Under the pieces are notes generated by a model, which was not told the origin of the DNA, did not search any database, and saw only the letters and a program-made list of their open reading frames with translations. From assembly GCF_024211275.1 (NCBI RefSeq), contig NZ_JAMLDX010000001.1:124001-188000 (forward strand): DNA of 64,000 bases, written 5' to 3'. The position numbers were made by a program, and so were the translations under genes. The stretch is from Sphingomonas tagetis (lineage in GTDB: Bacteria > Pseudomonadota > Alphaproteobacteria > Sphingomonadales > Sphingomonadaceae). Positions 45,198-54,101 of this stretch are shown piece after piece (positions within the stretch are counted from its first letter, which is position 1; each line of letters starts with the position of its first letter).

Positions 45198-45886
45198 AGC
45201 GCGCGGCGGCGCTGGCCGCTGCGCTGACCATTGCACCGCCAGCTTCGGCCCAGGCGTTGCGGTGCGCCGTGCCGCGCGATGTGCCAGACGCAACCGGAAC
45301 GGAGCAGGGTGTGCGGCGGATCGTTCCGGTCAGCGGCTACACGCTGGCGCTCAGCTGGAGCCCCGGCTTTTGCCGTCAATCGGGTCGGCGCTCGCGCTTT
45401 CAGTGCGGTGGCGGCAACCGCTTCGGCTTCGTGCTGCATGGCCTGTGGCCCGATGGCCGGGGCCGGCAATGGCCGCAATATTGCGCACCCGCCCCGCGTA
45501 TTCCGCGTGCGGTCGTGCGACAGACCTTGTGCGCGATGCCATCGCCGCAATTGCAGTGGCACCAATATGCCAGGCACGGCAGTTGCTCGGGGCTCGATCC
45601 CGCCGCCTATTTCGCGCGGGCGAGGTCGCTCTATGCGCAGCTGCGCTATCCCGACATGGAGGCATTGTCGCGCGACCCGGGCCTGACGGCGGGCCGGTTC
45701 GCGGTGGCTTTCGCGCGGGCCAATCCGGGGGTGAACGCCGCGTCGATCCGCATCGAGGCCGGGCGCGACGGGTGGCTGGACGAGGTGCGGCTGTGCCTCG
45801 ATACGGCCTTCCGCCCGCGCGCCTGTCCTTCCCACCTGCGCGGCATCGCGGCGAGCGCACGCCTCAAAATCTGGCGTAGACCCTAG
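45194..45886 (+). CDS. RNase T2-family exported ribonuclease
   Basis: A 230-residue protein: signal peptide (MKRAAALAAALTIAPPASAQ), then the T2 fold with CAS I FVLHGLWPDG and CAS II WHQYARHGSCSG, both carrying the catalytic His residues. CAS II has Gln where Glu is usual (HEWxKHG is typical), which may lower activity. It would degrade RNA non-specifically in the periplasm. It has eight or more Cys for disulfides. Convergent with the DUF4112 gene, overlapping by four bases. Confidence 0.9.
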   Translation: MKRAAALAAALTIAPPASAQALRCAVPRDVPDATGTEQGVRRIVPVSGYTLALSWSPGFCRQSGRRSRFQCGGGNRFGFVLHGLWPDGRGRQWPQYCAPAPRIPRAVVRQTLCAMPSPQLQWHQYARHGSCSGLDPAAYFARARSLYAQLRYPDMEALSRDPGLTAGRFAVAFARANPGVNAASIRIEAGRDGWLDEVRLCLDTAFRPRACPSHLRGIAASARLKIWRRP

Positions 45887-46293
45887 CCTTCGATCGTTGC
45901 GGTCGACGGATGATGCTTGTCGAGATGCCGCCGGATCAGCTTCAGATTGCGGGTGTTGGAGCGGAAGAAGAAGTCGGCGGCGTCGCCCACGCCCGGAATC
46001 AGGCCGATCAGCCAGTCGAAACCGACATTGCCGGCCATTCGCGCCATCGCGCCCTTCGACATGCCGAGATTTCGCGCTTCCCACAGCATGTAAGCGCCCA
46101 TGACGGCGGTGATGACGTCGCCGCCGACCGGGATCAGGCCGATCAACGCGTCGAGTCCGACGGTCTGGCGCGTGCCGGGAATGGTGAAGCTGCGCTCGAG
46201 CAGCTTTTCCATCGCCTCGACCCGGCGGCGGACCGACAGCGCGTCACGGCCGAGCGGTAGCTTGTCACCCTGCATGCGCGTCACTTCGGCCAT
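45883..46293 (-). CDS. DUF4112-domain protein
   Basis: A 136-residue protein with two copies of a GLIPxxGD motif (ALIGLIPVGGDVI and WLIGLIPGVGDAADFFF), the hallmark of DUF4112, and two short hydrophobic segments. It is probably membrane-associated. Its role is unknown. Confidence 0.87.
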   Translation of the reverse strand: MAEVTRMQGDKLPLGRDALSVRRRVEAMEKLLERSFTIPGTRQTVGLDALIGLIPVGGDVITAVMGAYMLWEARNLGMSKGAMARMAGNVGFDWLIGLIPGVGDAADFFFRSNTRNLKLIRRHLDKHHPSTATIEG

Positions 46294-46305
46294 TCCAACT
46301 CCTTA

Positions 46306-47769
46306 TCAGGGCCGCTCCCGCCGCAAATGCGTCAGCGGATGCCAGGCGCGGCTGTTCTCCTGCCACGCCTGCAACCGCAACGCGACCAGCGACCAGCGCA
46401 GCGGCTGCGCGATCGGGATATAGGCACCGTCCTGCGTCATCGCCAGTTCGGCGGCCGCGATCCGCGAGGCTCGTTCGGGCAAGGTCGGGGCTTCGCGCGC
46501 CGCCTCGATCAGCGCCGTCAGCCCGTCGGGACACTGGCGGCAGGCGGTCACGAGATACCAGCGGCCGCTGTCATAGGGCGCGACTTCGTCGATCAGCCGC
46601 AGATCGGCATCCTCATCCGACCCGAGGCGCTGGGGTTGCAAGCCGATGTCGCGCAAGTCGCGCGCGACGCGGCTCCAGACCAGCGTGCCGCCGGGTCCGC
46701 CGGGCAGCGCGATGCGGATCGCGAGCGAGCCGTCGGGATTGGCCGCATGCCAGGCCGCGACACGGTTGCGTGCGAGGATGCGGCGGCCGTCGAGCGGCAA
46801 TGATTGCCAGTCCGGAGCCGCTGGATTGGCGGACGAATCCAGCTTAGATGGCAACAGAGTCTCGACGATCGGCCAGTCGGGGCGGACCGATGCCGTCAGC
46901 GCGGCGCGGTCGATTGCCATCGCCAGCGCGCGGCGGTTGTCAGCGGTCGAGAGAAACCCCTCGCGCGAAACCAGCGCAAGACCGAACAGCCCCGTAGCCG
47001 GGTCGACATGGATATTGGCGGGCGCGATTTCGGTGTGCGCGAGCAACGGCCAGTCGCGGAAGGTGCCGCCGAGGACCAGATCGGACTCGCGCTCGGCGAA
47101 GCGGACGATTGCGCTCGCCGCGCGTTCGCCGCGCAGCAGCAGCGTATCGGTCGCCGCGGGTTCGGCTTCGGCAGCCTCGGCGCGAGCGGGATTGAATGCG
47201 GGACGCAAAGCGCGCCAGCCCGCCGGGCCGTCGGCGATCCGGAAAGGCCCGGTGCCCGAGGCATCGCCGACGCGAATGACCGCGAGTTCGGGCTGCGCGA
47301 ACAGCTTGAGCAAGTCCGGACGCGGGCGCGACAGCCTGACTTCGATCACCTGCGGCGTCATCTCGACGATCTCGTCGATCACCGCGAGGAATGGCGCGAG
47401 CGTCGTGCGGCTGCGCGCGTCGATCGTGTGGCGCAGGCTGGCGACGACCTGTTTGGCGGTGACCGGTTCGCCGTCAGCCCATTCGGCCTCGTCCAGCCGG
47501 AAGATGTAGCTGCGGCCGCCATCGGTGACGATCCAGCGTTCGGCGAGACCCGGCTCGATCCCGCCCGCCGCGTCATAGCGGACCAGGCCTTGCGCGGTCG
47601 CAGCGGTATAGGTGCGGGCAGCCGCCGACATCGGCCCTCGGGCCGACTCGCGCAGCTCGGCGGCGCCTCCGATCACGCTGATCGTGACCGGCACGTCATC
47701 CGGCCGGCGCTCGCAACCAAGCGTCGCGAGTGCGATCAGAGCCGCGAGCAGCGGACGGTTACCAGGCAT
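46306..47769 (-). CDS. SBP family 5 lipoprotein (peptide-binding-like)
   Basis: A 487-residue protein with a lipoprotein signal (MPGNRPLLAALIALATLGC) and the extracellular solute-binding family 5 pattern (GLVRYDAAGGIEPGLAERW; FRLDEAEWADGEPVTAKQV). Such proteins deliver peptides, nickel or other solutes to ABC permeases, but no permease or ATPase gene adjoins it. It is divergent in layout from nothing obvious and sits between DUF4112 and the Lrp regulator on the same strand. Confidence 0.85.
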   Translation of the reverse strand: MPGNRPLLAALIALATLGCERRPDDVPVTISVIGGAAELRESARGPMSAAARTYTAATAQGLVRYDAAGGIEPGLAERWIVTDGGRSYIFRLDEAEWADGEPVTAKQVVASLRHTIDARSRTTLAPFLAVIDEIVEMTPQVIEVRLSRPRPDLLKLFAQPELAVIRVGDASGTGPFRIADGPAGWRALRPAFNPARAEAAEAEPAATDTLLLRGERAASAIVRFAERESDLVLGGTFRDWPLLAHTEIAPANIHVDPATGLFGLALVSREGFLSTADNRRALAMAIDRAALTASVRPDWPIVETLLPSKLDSSANPAAPDWQSLPLDGRRILARNRVAAWHAANPDGSLAIRIALPGGPGGTLVWSRVARDLRDIGLQPQRLGSDEDADLRLIDEVAPYDSGRWYLVTACRQCPDGLTALIEAAREAPTLPERASRIAAAELAMTQDGAYIPIAQPLRWSLVALRLQAWQENSRAWHPLTHLRRERP

Positions 47770-47807
47770 GGCGCCCGTCTTATGGGGCGGTGTCGAAGCT
47801 GCCAACC

Positions 47808-48275
47808 CTAAGTCGAGGCATCGCGGATGGTTTCCATCGCCACGAAGGTCGACGTGCTGGCGACATGGGGAAGGGCGGAGATGCGCTCGCCGAGCACTTC
47901 GCGGTAGCGGCGGATGTTGGCGGTGCGGACCTTCAGCAGATAGTCGAAGCTGCTCGCGATCATGTGGCACTCCTCGACCTCGGGGATCTTGAGCACGGCG
48001 CGGCGGAACGCTTCGAGCGCTTCCTCGCGCGTATCCGACAGTTTGACCTCGGCAAAAGCGACATGGTCGAGCCCGAGCCGCGCGGGATCGACGATCGCGC
48101 GGAAACCGCGGATCGTGCCGCTGGTGACGAGCCGCTTCACCCGCACCTGGCACGGCGTCTTGGACAGGCCGACGCGCTGCGCGAGGTCGGTGATCGAGAT
48201 CCGGCCGTCCTGCCGCAGCACGTCGATGATCTTGCGGTCGAAAGGGTCGATTTCACTGTCGAATGGAATTTCCAA
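47808..48275 (-). CDS. Lrp/AsnC-family regulator (PutR-like)
   Basis: A 155-residue regulator: helix-turn-helix (ITDLAQRVGLSKTPCQVRV), then the RAM effector domain (MIASSFDYLLKVR). The best start is TTG at 48275, nine bases after AAAGGAG, giving MEIPFDSEIDPFDRKI. It is divergent from putA, which in Alphaproteobacteria is commonly activated by an Lrp-type PutR in response to proline. This supports the same role here. Confidence 0.9.
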   Translation of the reverse strand: MEIPFDSEIDPFDRKIIDVLRQDGRISITDLAQRVGLSKTPCQVRVKRLVTSGTIRGFRAIVDPARLGLDHVAFAEVKLSDTREEALEAFRRAVLKIPEVEECHMIASSFDYLLKVRTANIRRYREVLGERISALPHVASTSTFVAMETIRDAST

Positions 48276-48398
48276 GAGCAATTTCTCCTTTGAATGACAA
48301 AAATTCAGACGAATTGATATCATTGATGCTAATCAAAAGTCGAATCGTCGATCGCGCTTTTGCTATGATGGGCCGTCCACAGCATCAGCAGGTTCGCC
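48276..48398. promoter_or_regulatory. Divergent putR-putA control region
   Basis: A 123-base AT-rich interval with TGATATCA (48315-48322) and several TTGAT/AATCA half-sites, as Lrp-type regulators prefer. A TATGAT element (near 48363) could be a -10 for putA. Confidence 0.45.
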
Positions 48399-51300
48399 AT
48401 GACGCCTTTCGCCGATTTCGCGCCTCCGGTTCGTCCCGCCACGCCGCTGCGCGCCGCGATCACTGCGGCCTATCGCCGGCCCGAGCCTGAATGTTTGCCG
48501 CCGCTGGTCGAGCAGGCGACGCTGTCCGAAGCGGCGCGCGAAGCCGCGCGCACGACCGCGGCTGCGTTGATCACCGCGCTGCGTGCCAAGCACAAGGGCA
48601 CCGGGGTCGAGGGGCTGGTGCAGGAATATGCGCTGTCGAGCCAGGAGGGCGTCGCGCTGATGTGCCTCGCCGAAGCGCTGCTGCGCATCCCCGATGACGC
48701 GACGCGCGATGCGCTGATCCGCGACAAGATTTCGGACGGCGACTGGAAGTCGCATATCGGTGACGGCCGCTCGCTCTTCGTCAATGCCGCGACCTGGGGA
48801 CTGGTCGTGACTGGCAAGCTGACCGGCAGCGTCAACGATGCAGGTCTCGCAGCGGCACTGACGCGGCTGATCGCGCGCGCCGGCGAGCCGGTGATTCGCC
48901 GTGGCGTCGACATGGCGATGCGGATGATGGGCGAACAGTTCGTCACCGGGGAGACGATCGCCGAGGCGTTGAAGCGCGCGCGGACGCTCGAGGCGCGCGG
49001 CTTCCAGTATAGCTATGACATGCTCGGCGAGGCGGCGACGACGATGGCCGACGCCGAGCGCTATTATCGCGACTACGAGAATGCCGTGAACGCGATCGGT
49101 CAGGCCTCGTCTGGTCGCGGCGTCTATGGCGGGCCGGGCATTTCGATCAAGCTGTCGGCGCTGCACCCACGCTATGCCCGGTCGCAGGCCGATCGGGTGA
49201 TGGGCGAATTGCTGCCAAAGGTGAAAGCGCTGGCGCTGCTGGCCAAACGCTACGACATCGGCTTCAACATCGATGCCGAGGAAGCCGACCGGCTTGAACT
49301 GTCGCTCGACCTGCTCGAAGCCCTCGCGCTCGACCCGGCGCTGGCCGGGTGGAACGGCCTCGGCTTCGTGGTGCAAGCCTATGGCAAGCGCTGTCCGTTC
49401 GTGATCGACTGGATCGTCGATCTGGCGAAGCGCTCTGACCGGCGGATCATGGTGCGGCTGGTCAAGGGCGCCTATTGGGACGCCGAGATCAAGCGCGCGC
49501 AGGTCGATGGCTTGCCCGACTTCCCGGTCTATACCCGCAAGATCCACACCGACGTCGCGTACGTCGCCTGCGCACGCAAGCTGCTGGCCAACCGTGACCG
49601 CGTGTTCCCGCAATTCGCCACGCACAACGCGCAGTCGCTGGCGACGATCTACCAGCTGGCGGGACCGGACTTCGCGATCGGCGATTACGAATTCCAGTGC
49701 CTGCACGGCATGGGCGAGCCGCTCTATGACGAGGTGGTCGGCGCGGACAAGCTGAACCGCCCGTGCCGCATCTATGCCCCGGTCGGCACGCACGAGACGC
49801 TGCTCGCCTATCTCGTCCGGCGCCTGCTGGAGAACGGCGCGAACTCGTCCTTCGTCAACCGTATCGCCGATCCCGAGGTGTCGATCTCCGAGCTCGTTGC
49901 CGATCCGGTCGAGATCGTTCGCGCGATGGACGTGGTCGGCGCCAAGCATCCGATCATTGCGCTGCCCGCCGGACTCTATGGCGAGCGGCGTAATTCGGAC
50001 GGGATCGACCTGTCGAACGAGACCGCGCTGACGTCGCTCGGCGATGCGTTGCGTGAGAGCGCGGCGGTGAACTGGACCGCGGCGCCGGCGGATAAGCAGG
50101 GCGTCGCGCGTCAAGTGCTCAACCCGGCCGATCATTGGGATATCGTCGGTACGGTGTTCGAGGCCACCCCCGAGACGGCGAGCGCAGCGGTGGAAGCGGC
50201 GCAGGCCGCGGCTTCAAGCTGGGCCGCGATATCGCCCACTGAGCGCGCCGCCTGCCTCGATCGCGCCGCCGACCTGATGCAGGACCGCATGCAGACCCTG
50301 ATGGGCCTGATCATGCGCGAGGCAGGCAAGTCCGCGCCCAACGCGATCGCCGAGGTGCGCGAGGCGATCGATTTCCTGCGCTATTATGCGCAGCAGGCGC
50401 GCGCGACGTTGGGCGCGGCGCACAAGCCGCTCGGCCCGGTGGTGTGCATCAGCCCATGGAACTTCCCGCTGGCGATCTTCACCGGTCAGGTCGCCGCGGC
50501 GTTGGTCGCTGGCAACCCGGTGCTGGCCAAGCCCGCCGAGGAAACCCCGCTGATCGCCGCGCAGGGCGTCGCGATTCTGCACGAGGCGGGCATCCCTGCC
50601 GAGGCCGTGCAGCTGATTCCTGGCGACGGCGCAATCGGCGCGGCACTGGTGGCTGCGCCGGGCACACAGGCGGTGATGTTCACCGGCTCGACCGAGGTGG
50701 CGCGGATCATCCAGAAGGAACTGGCCAAACGGCTCACCGCGGACGGCGCGCCGATCCCGTTCGTCGCGGAGACTGGCGGACAGAATGCGATGATCGTCGA
50801 TAGTTCGGCGCTGGCCGAGCAAGTCGTCGCCGACGTCATCGCCTCGGCCTTCGACAGCGCGGGACAACGCTGCTCGGCGCTGCGCATCCTCTGTTTGCAG
50901 GAGGACGTCGCCGACCGCATCCTCGCCATGCTCAAGGGCGCGCTGTACGAATTGTCGATCGGTCGCACCGACCGCCTCTCGACCGATATCGGTCCGGTGA
51001 TCACCGCCGAGGCCAAGGACAATATCGACAAGCATATCGAGCGGATGCGCGGGCTGGGCCGCGCGGTCGAACAGATCGAATTGGCCGGCGAGACGGCGCA
51101 CGGCACCTTCGTTCCGCCGACCATAGTCGAGCTCCAGAGCATCGCCGACCTCGAGCGCGAGGTTTTCGGCCCGGTGCTGCACGTCGTCCGCTACCGCCGC
51201 CGCGATCTCGACAAGTTGATCGATTCGATCAACGCCACCGGCTACGGTCTGACCTTCGGGCTGCACACGCGGCTCGACGAGACGATCGAGCATGTCAGCC

Positions 51301-51995
51301 AGCGGATCGAGGCGGGCAATCTCTACATCAACCGCAACATCATCGGCGCGGTGGTCGGCGTGCAGCCATTTGGCGGGCGCGGGCTGTCAGGGACCGGACC
51401 CAAGGCGGGCGGGCCACTCTATCTCGGTCGGCTGGTGCAGGCCGCGACGGTTCCCCCCGGGATCGCTTCGACCAGCGCCGATCCGGCGGTGCGCGATCTT
51501 GCGATCTGGCTCAACGGCACCGGCGATGCGGCGCGGCTGGCAGCGGAACGGTCGCTGCTGGGTGCCGAGGTCGAGCTGCCGGGTCCGGTCGGCGAGCGCA
51601 ACATCTATAGCCTGCATCCGCGCGGGCGCGTGCTGCTGCTGCCGCAGACTCGCGAGGGGTTGATCGAACAGCTCGCGGCGGCGCTGGCAACGGGAAACCA
51701 TGCGGTGATCGGCAACAGCGGATTGCGCAGCGAGCTGGCGGAATTGCCGCAACGCGTGGTTGGCCGGATCAGCTGGGCCGACGACTGGCGCAAGGCCGGA
51801 CCGTATAGCGGGGCACTGATCGAAGGCGATGCCGACGCGCGCCGGGCCGCGCTCGCCGCCATCGCCGAACTTCCCGGCCCGATCGTGCTGCCGCAAACCG
51901 GCGAGCCCCGGCTCGACTGGCTAGTGGAAGAGGTCTCCACATCGGTCAACACCACGGCGGCTGGCGGCAATGCGAGCCTGATGGCAATGGCTTGA
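48399..51995 (+). CDS. putA: Bifunctional proline dehydrogenase / L-glutamate gamma-semialdehyde dehydrogenase PutA
   Basis: A 1198-residue enzyme. The PRODH barrel occupies ~150-450 (GPGISIKLSALHPRY; VKGAYWDAEIKRAQ). The aldehyde dehydrogenase follows from ~570 (SPWNFPLAIFTGQ; AETGGQNAMIV; catalytic Cys in SAGQRCSALR near 824), then a C-terminal ALDH-like tail. It oxidises proline to glutamate with FAD then NAD+, channelling the intermediate. There is no ribbon-helix-helix at the N-terminus, so unlike E. coli PutA it cannot be its own repressor; the divergent Lrp protein fills that role. Confidence 0.96.
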   Translation: MTPFADFAPPVRPATPLRAAITAAYRRPEPECLPPLVEQATLSEAAREAARTTAAALITALRAKHKGTGVEGLVQEYALSSQEGVALMCLAEALLRIPDDATRDALIRDKISDGDWKSHIGDGRSLFVNAATWGLVVTGKLTGSVNDAGLAAALTRLIARAGEPVIRRGVDMAMRMMGEQFVTGETIAEALKRARTLEARGFQYSYDMLGEAATTMADAERYYRDYENAVNAIGQASSGRGVYGGPGISIKLSALHPRYARSQADRVMGELLPKVKALALLAKRYDIGFNIDAEEADRLELSLDLLEALALDPALAGWNGLGFVVQAYGKRCPFVIDWIVDLAKRSDRRIMVRLVKGAYWDAEIKRAQVDGLPDFPVYTRKIHTDVAYVACARKLLANRDRVFPQFATHNAQSLATIYQLAGPDFAIGDYEFQCLHGMGEPLYDEVVGADKLNRPCRIYAPVGTHETLLAYLVRRLLENGANSSFVNRIADPEVSISELVADPVEIVRAMDVVGAKHPIIALPAGLYGERRNSDGIDLSNETALTSLGDALRESAAVNWTAAPADKQGVARQVLNPADHWDIVGTVFEATPETASAAVEAAQAAASSWAAISPTERAACLDRAADLMQDRMQTLMGLIMREAGKSAPNAIAEVREAIDFLRYYAQQARATLGAAHKPLGPVVCISPWNFPLAIFTGQVAAALVAGNPVLAKPAEETPLIAAQGVAILHEAGIPAEAVQLIPGDGAIGAALVAAPGTQAVMFTGSTEVARIIQKELAKRLTADGAPIPFVAETGGQNAMIVDSSALAEQVVADVIASAFDSAGQRCSALRILCLQEDVADRILAMLKGALYELSIGRTDRLSTDIGPVITAEAKDNIDKHIERMRGLGRAVEQIELAGETAHGTFVPPTIVELQSIADLEREVFGPVLHVVRYRRRDLDKLIDSINATGYGLTFGLHTRLDETIEHVSQRIEAGNLYINRNIIGAVVGVQPFGGRGLSGTGPKAGGPLYLGRLVQAATVPPGIASTSADPAVRDLAIWLNGTGDAARLAAERSLLGAEVELPGPVGERNIYSLHPRGRVLLLPQTREGLIEQLAAALATGNHAVIGNSGLRSELAELPQRVVGRISWADDWRKAGPYSGALIEGDADARRAALAAIAELPGPIVLPQTGEPRLDWLVEEVSTSVNTTAAGGNASLMAMA

Positions 51996-52088
51996 CGCCA
52001 CAGCTCCGACCTATTGCTGATCGGCGTTTTATATTTTGCCATTCCCCGCGCCGCTGCTAACCGCTCGCAAAAAGCGGGGAGTGTGCGG

Positions 52089-53309
52089 ATGCGATATGAT
52101 GTGCTGATCGTGGGCGCGGGGCATGGTGGCGCGCAGGCGGCGATCGCGCTGCGGCAGAACAAGTTCGAGGGCAGCATCGCGGTGATCGGCGACGAGCCGG
52201 AGCTGCCTTACGAACGCCCCCCGCTGTCGAAGGAATATTTCCAGGGCGAAAAGACGTTCGAGCGCATCATGATCCGCCCCGCTGCTTTCTGGGCCGAGCG
52301 CAATGTCGAGATGCTGCTGAGCCGCCGCGTCGTCTTGGTCGACCCCGAAGCGCACAGCGTCACCACCGCCGATGGCGCGACCATCGGCTATGGCCAGTTG
52401 ATCTGGGCGACCGGCGGCAGCCCGCGCAAGATTCCCTGTGCCGGCAACGACCTAACCGGCGTCCACACGGTCCGCACCCGCGCCGATGCCGACCGCATGA
52501 CCGCCGAGCTCGACGGGCTCGATCAGGCCGTAGTGATCGGCGGCGGCTATATCGGGCTCGAAGCGGCGGCGGTGCTCGCCAAGTTCGGCAAGAAAGTGGT
52601 GCTGCTCGAGGCGCTCGACCGCGTGCTCGCGCGCGTCGCGGGTGAGGATCTGTCGCGCTTCTATGAGGCCGAGCATCGCGCGCACGGGGTCGAGGTCCGG
52701 CTCGGTGCCGCGATCGACTCGATCGAAGGCGACGGCAAGGTCAGCGGCGTCCGCATGAAGGACGGCGAAGTCATTCCGGCGCAAATGGTGATCGTCGGCA
52801 TTGGCATCATCCCGGCCGTGGAGCCGCTGATCGCGGCGGGCGCGGAGGGCGGCAACGGCGTCGCGGTCGATCACCAGTGCCGCACCTCGCTGCCCAATAT
52901 CTTCGCGATCGGCGATTGCGCGCTGCACTCGAACGGCTTTGCCGACGACATGCCGATCCGGCTCGAATCGGTACAGAACGCCAATGATCAGGCGACGCTG
53001 GTGGCCAAGACGATCATGGGTCAGGAACTGGCCTATGATGCGGTGCCGTGGTTCTGGTCGAACCAGTACGACCTCAAGCTTCAGACCGTGGGCCTGTCGA
53101 CCGGCCATGACGCGACGGTGCTGCGCGGCGATCCGGCGAACCGCAGCTTTTCGGTCATCTATCTCAAGGAAGGCCGGGTGATCGCGCTCGACTGCGTCAA
53201 TGCGACCAGGGACTATGTTCAGGGCCGCAAGCTGGTGGTCGAGCGGCTGTCGCCCGACCCTGCGAAACTCGCCGACGCCGAGACGCCGCTCAAGGAACTC
53301 GCCGCCTGA
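52089..53309 (+). CDS. FAD-dependent ferredoxin-reductase-like oxidoreductase
   Basis: A 406-residue two-dinucleotide-domain flavoprotein: FAD motif [17 protein letters not shown] motif [14 protein letters not shown], and FAD-binding FAIGDCA, with the [11 protein letters not shown] signature of ferredoxin/rubredoxin reductases of oxygenase systems. It passes electrons from NAD(P)H to a ferredoxin; the partner is not in the window. GGGGAG lies eight bases before ATG 52089. Confidence 0.91.
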   Translation: MRYDVLIVGAGHGGAQAAIALRQNKFEGSIAVIGDEPELPYERPPLSKEYFQGEKTFERIMIRPAAFWAERNVEMLLSRRVVLVDPEAHSVTTADGATIGYGQLIWATGGSPRKIPCAGNDLTGVHTVRTRADADRMTAELDGLDQAVVIGGGYIGLEAAAVLAKFGKKVVLLEALDRVLARVAGEDLSRFYEAEHRAHGVEVRLGAAIDSIEGDGKVSGVRMKDGEVIPAQMVIVGIGIIPAVEPLIAAGAEGGNGVAVDHQCRTSLPNIFAIGDCALHSNGFADDMPIRLESVQNANDQATLVAKTIMGQELAYDAVPWFWSNQYDLKLQTVGLSTGHDATVLRGDPANRSFSVIYLKEGRVIALDCVNATRDYVQGRKLVVERLSPDPAKLADAETPLKELAA

Positions 53310-53318
53310 AACATAGGA

Positions 53319-53340
53319 CGCCCGGACGTTGATCCGGGCG
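53319..53340. terminator. Hairpin between converging oxidoreductase and hsp20 genes
   Basis: An 8-bp perfect stem (CGCCCGGA / TCCGGGCG) with loop CGTTGA. No T-run follows on the plus strand; the minus side has TATGTTT. It may stop both convergent transcripts weakly. Confidence 0.4.
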
Positions 53341-53388
53341 CCCCTGGGGCAGCGCGCAAGGGGTCAGCGCACCGCCTTTGGTTTGGCT

Positions 53389-53853
53389 TTACGCGACCGA
53401 GCGATGCTCGATGGCTTCGGCCTCGCTGTTGCCGCCGATCGCGATCTTCTTGGGCTTCATCGCCTCGGGCACTTCGCGTACCAGCTCGATGACCAGCAGG
53501 CCATCGGTCAGGTCGGCGCTCTGCACCAGCACGAAATCGGCCAGTTCGAAGCGGCGCTCGAAGCCGCGATTGGCGATGCCGAGGTGCAGCATCTGCGCGG
53601 CATTGTTGTCCTGCGACTCGGTCTTCTTGCCGGCTACCAGCAGCAGATTCTGCTGCGCCGTGATCTCGATCTCGTCGGCCTTGAAGCCGGCGACGGCGAT
53701 CGTGATGCGGTAGCGGTCGTCCGAGATCCGCTCGAGGTTGAAGGGGGGGTAGTTCTCGCTGCTGGACTGGCGTGCAGTCGTTTCGAGCATGTCGAACAGA
53801 CGGTCGAAGCCGATCGTCGAGCGGCGGAAGGGGGTCAAGTCGATCTGACGCAT
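53389..53853 (-). CDS. Hsp20/alpha-crystallin small heat-shock protein
   Basis: A 154-residue small heat-shock chaperone of the IbpA type: N-terminus MRQIDLTPFRRSTIGFDRLF, alpha-crystallin domain with ISDDRYRITIAVAGF and the LTDGLLVIEL segment. It binds unfolding proteins during heat stress in the cytoplasm. The start at 53853 has GGAGGA nine bases upstream, inside a ROSE-like hairpin. A sigma-32 promoter lies ~100 bases upstream. Confidence 0.93.
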   Translation of the reverse strand: MRQIDLTPFRRSTIGFDRLFDMLETTARQSSSENYPPFNLERISDDRYRITIAVAGFKADEIEITAQQNLLLVAGKKTESQDNNAAQMLHLGIANRGFERRFELADFVLVQSADLTDGLLVIELVREVPEAMKPKKIAIGGNSEAEAIEHRSVA

Positions 53854-53945
53854 GGAATGAATCCTCCAATGAGCAATTACAACGTCTTGGCTGCGCCCGG
53901 ACCATCCGCGGCGCGATGCCAGCCCGGCCCCGAAGGCACCGTGCT
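53854..53945 (-). promoter_or_regulatory. ROSE-type RNA thermometer in the hsp20 leader
   Basis: The ~90-base 5' leader ends with TTGCTCATTGGAGGATTC, where the UUGCUC element can pair with the GGAGGA ribosome binding site across an AUU loop, as in ROSE elements of alphaproteobacterial small heat-shock genes. Upstream GC-rich arms (CCGGGC / GCCCGG) form further hairpins. Heating would open the last hairpin. Confidence 0.7.
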
Positions 53946-53951
53946 TCGCTG

Positions 53952-53979
53952 ATTTGGGAAGTGTGCGGCCGGTTTCAAG
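53952..53979 (-). promoter_or_regulatory. RpoH (sigma-32) promoter of hsp20
   Basis: CTTGAAA (-35) and CCCAAAT (-10), separated by 14 bases, fit the sigma-32 consensus CTTGAAA-N11-16-CCCATNT with one -10 deviation. The start is expected near 53945. Confidence 0.7.
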
Positions 53980-54101
53980 TCGGACGAAATGTGGCGAATG
54001 CACGATATAAAGCCCATCGATTGGATAGGAATAGAATAGCTTTGTGGCTAAACCCTAGCAACTTGGTGGAGTTTGCCTGGGACACCACAAGGGGACATTT
54101 C

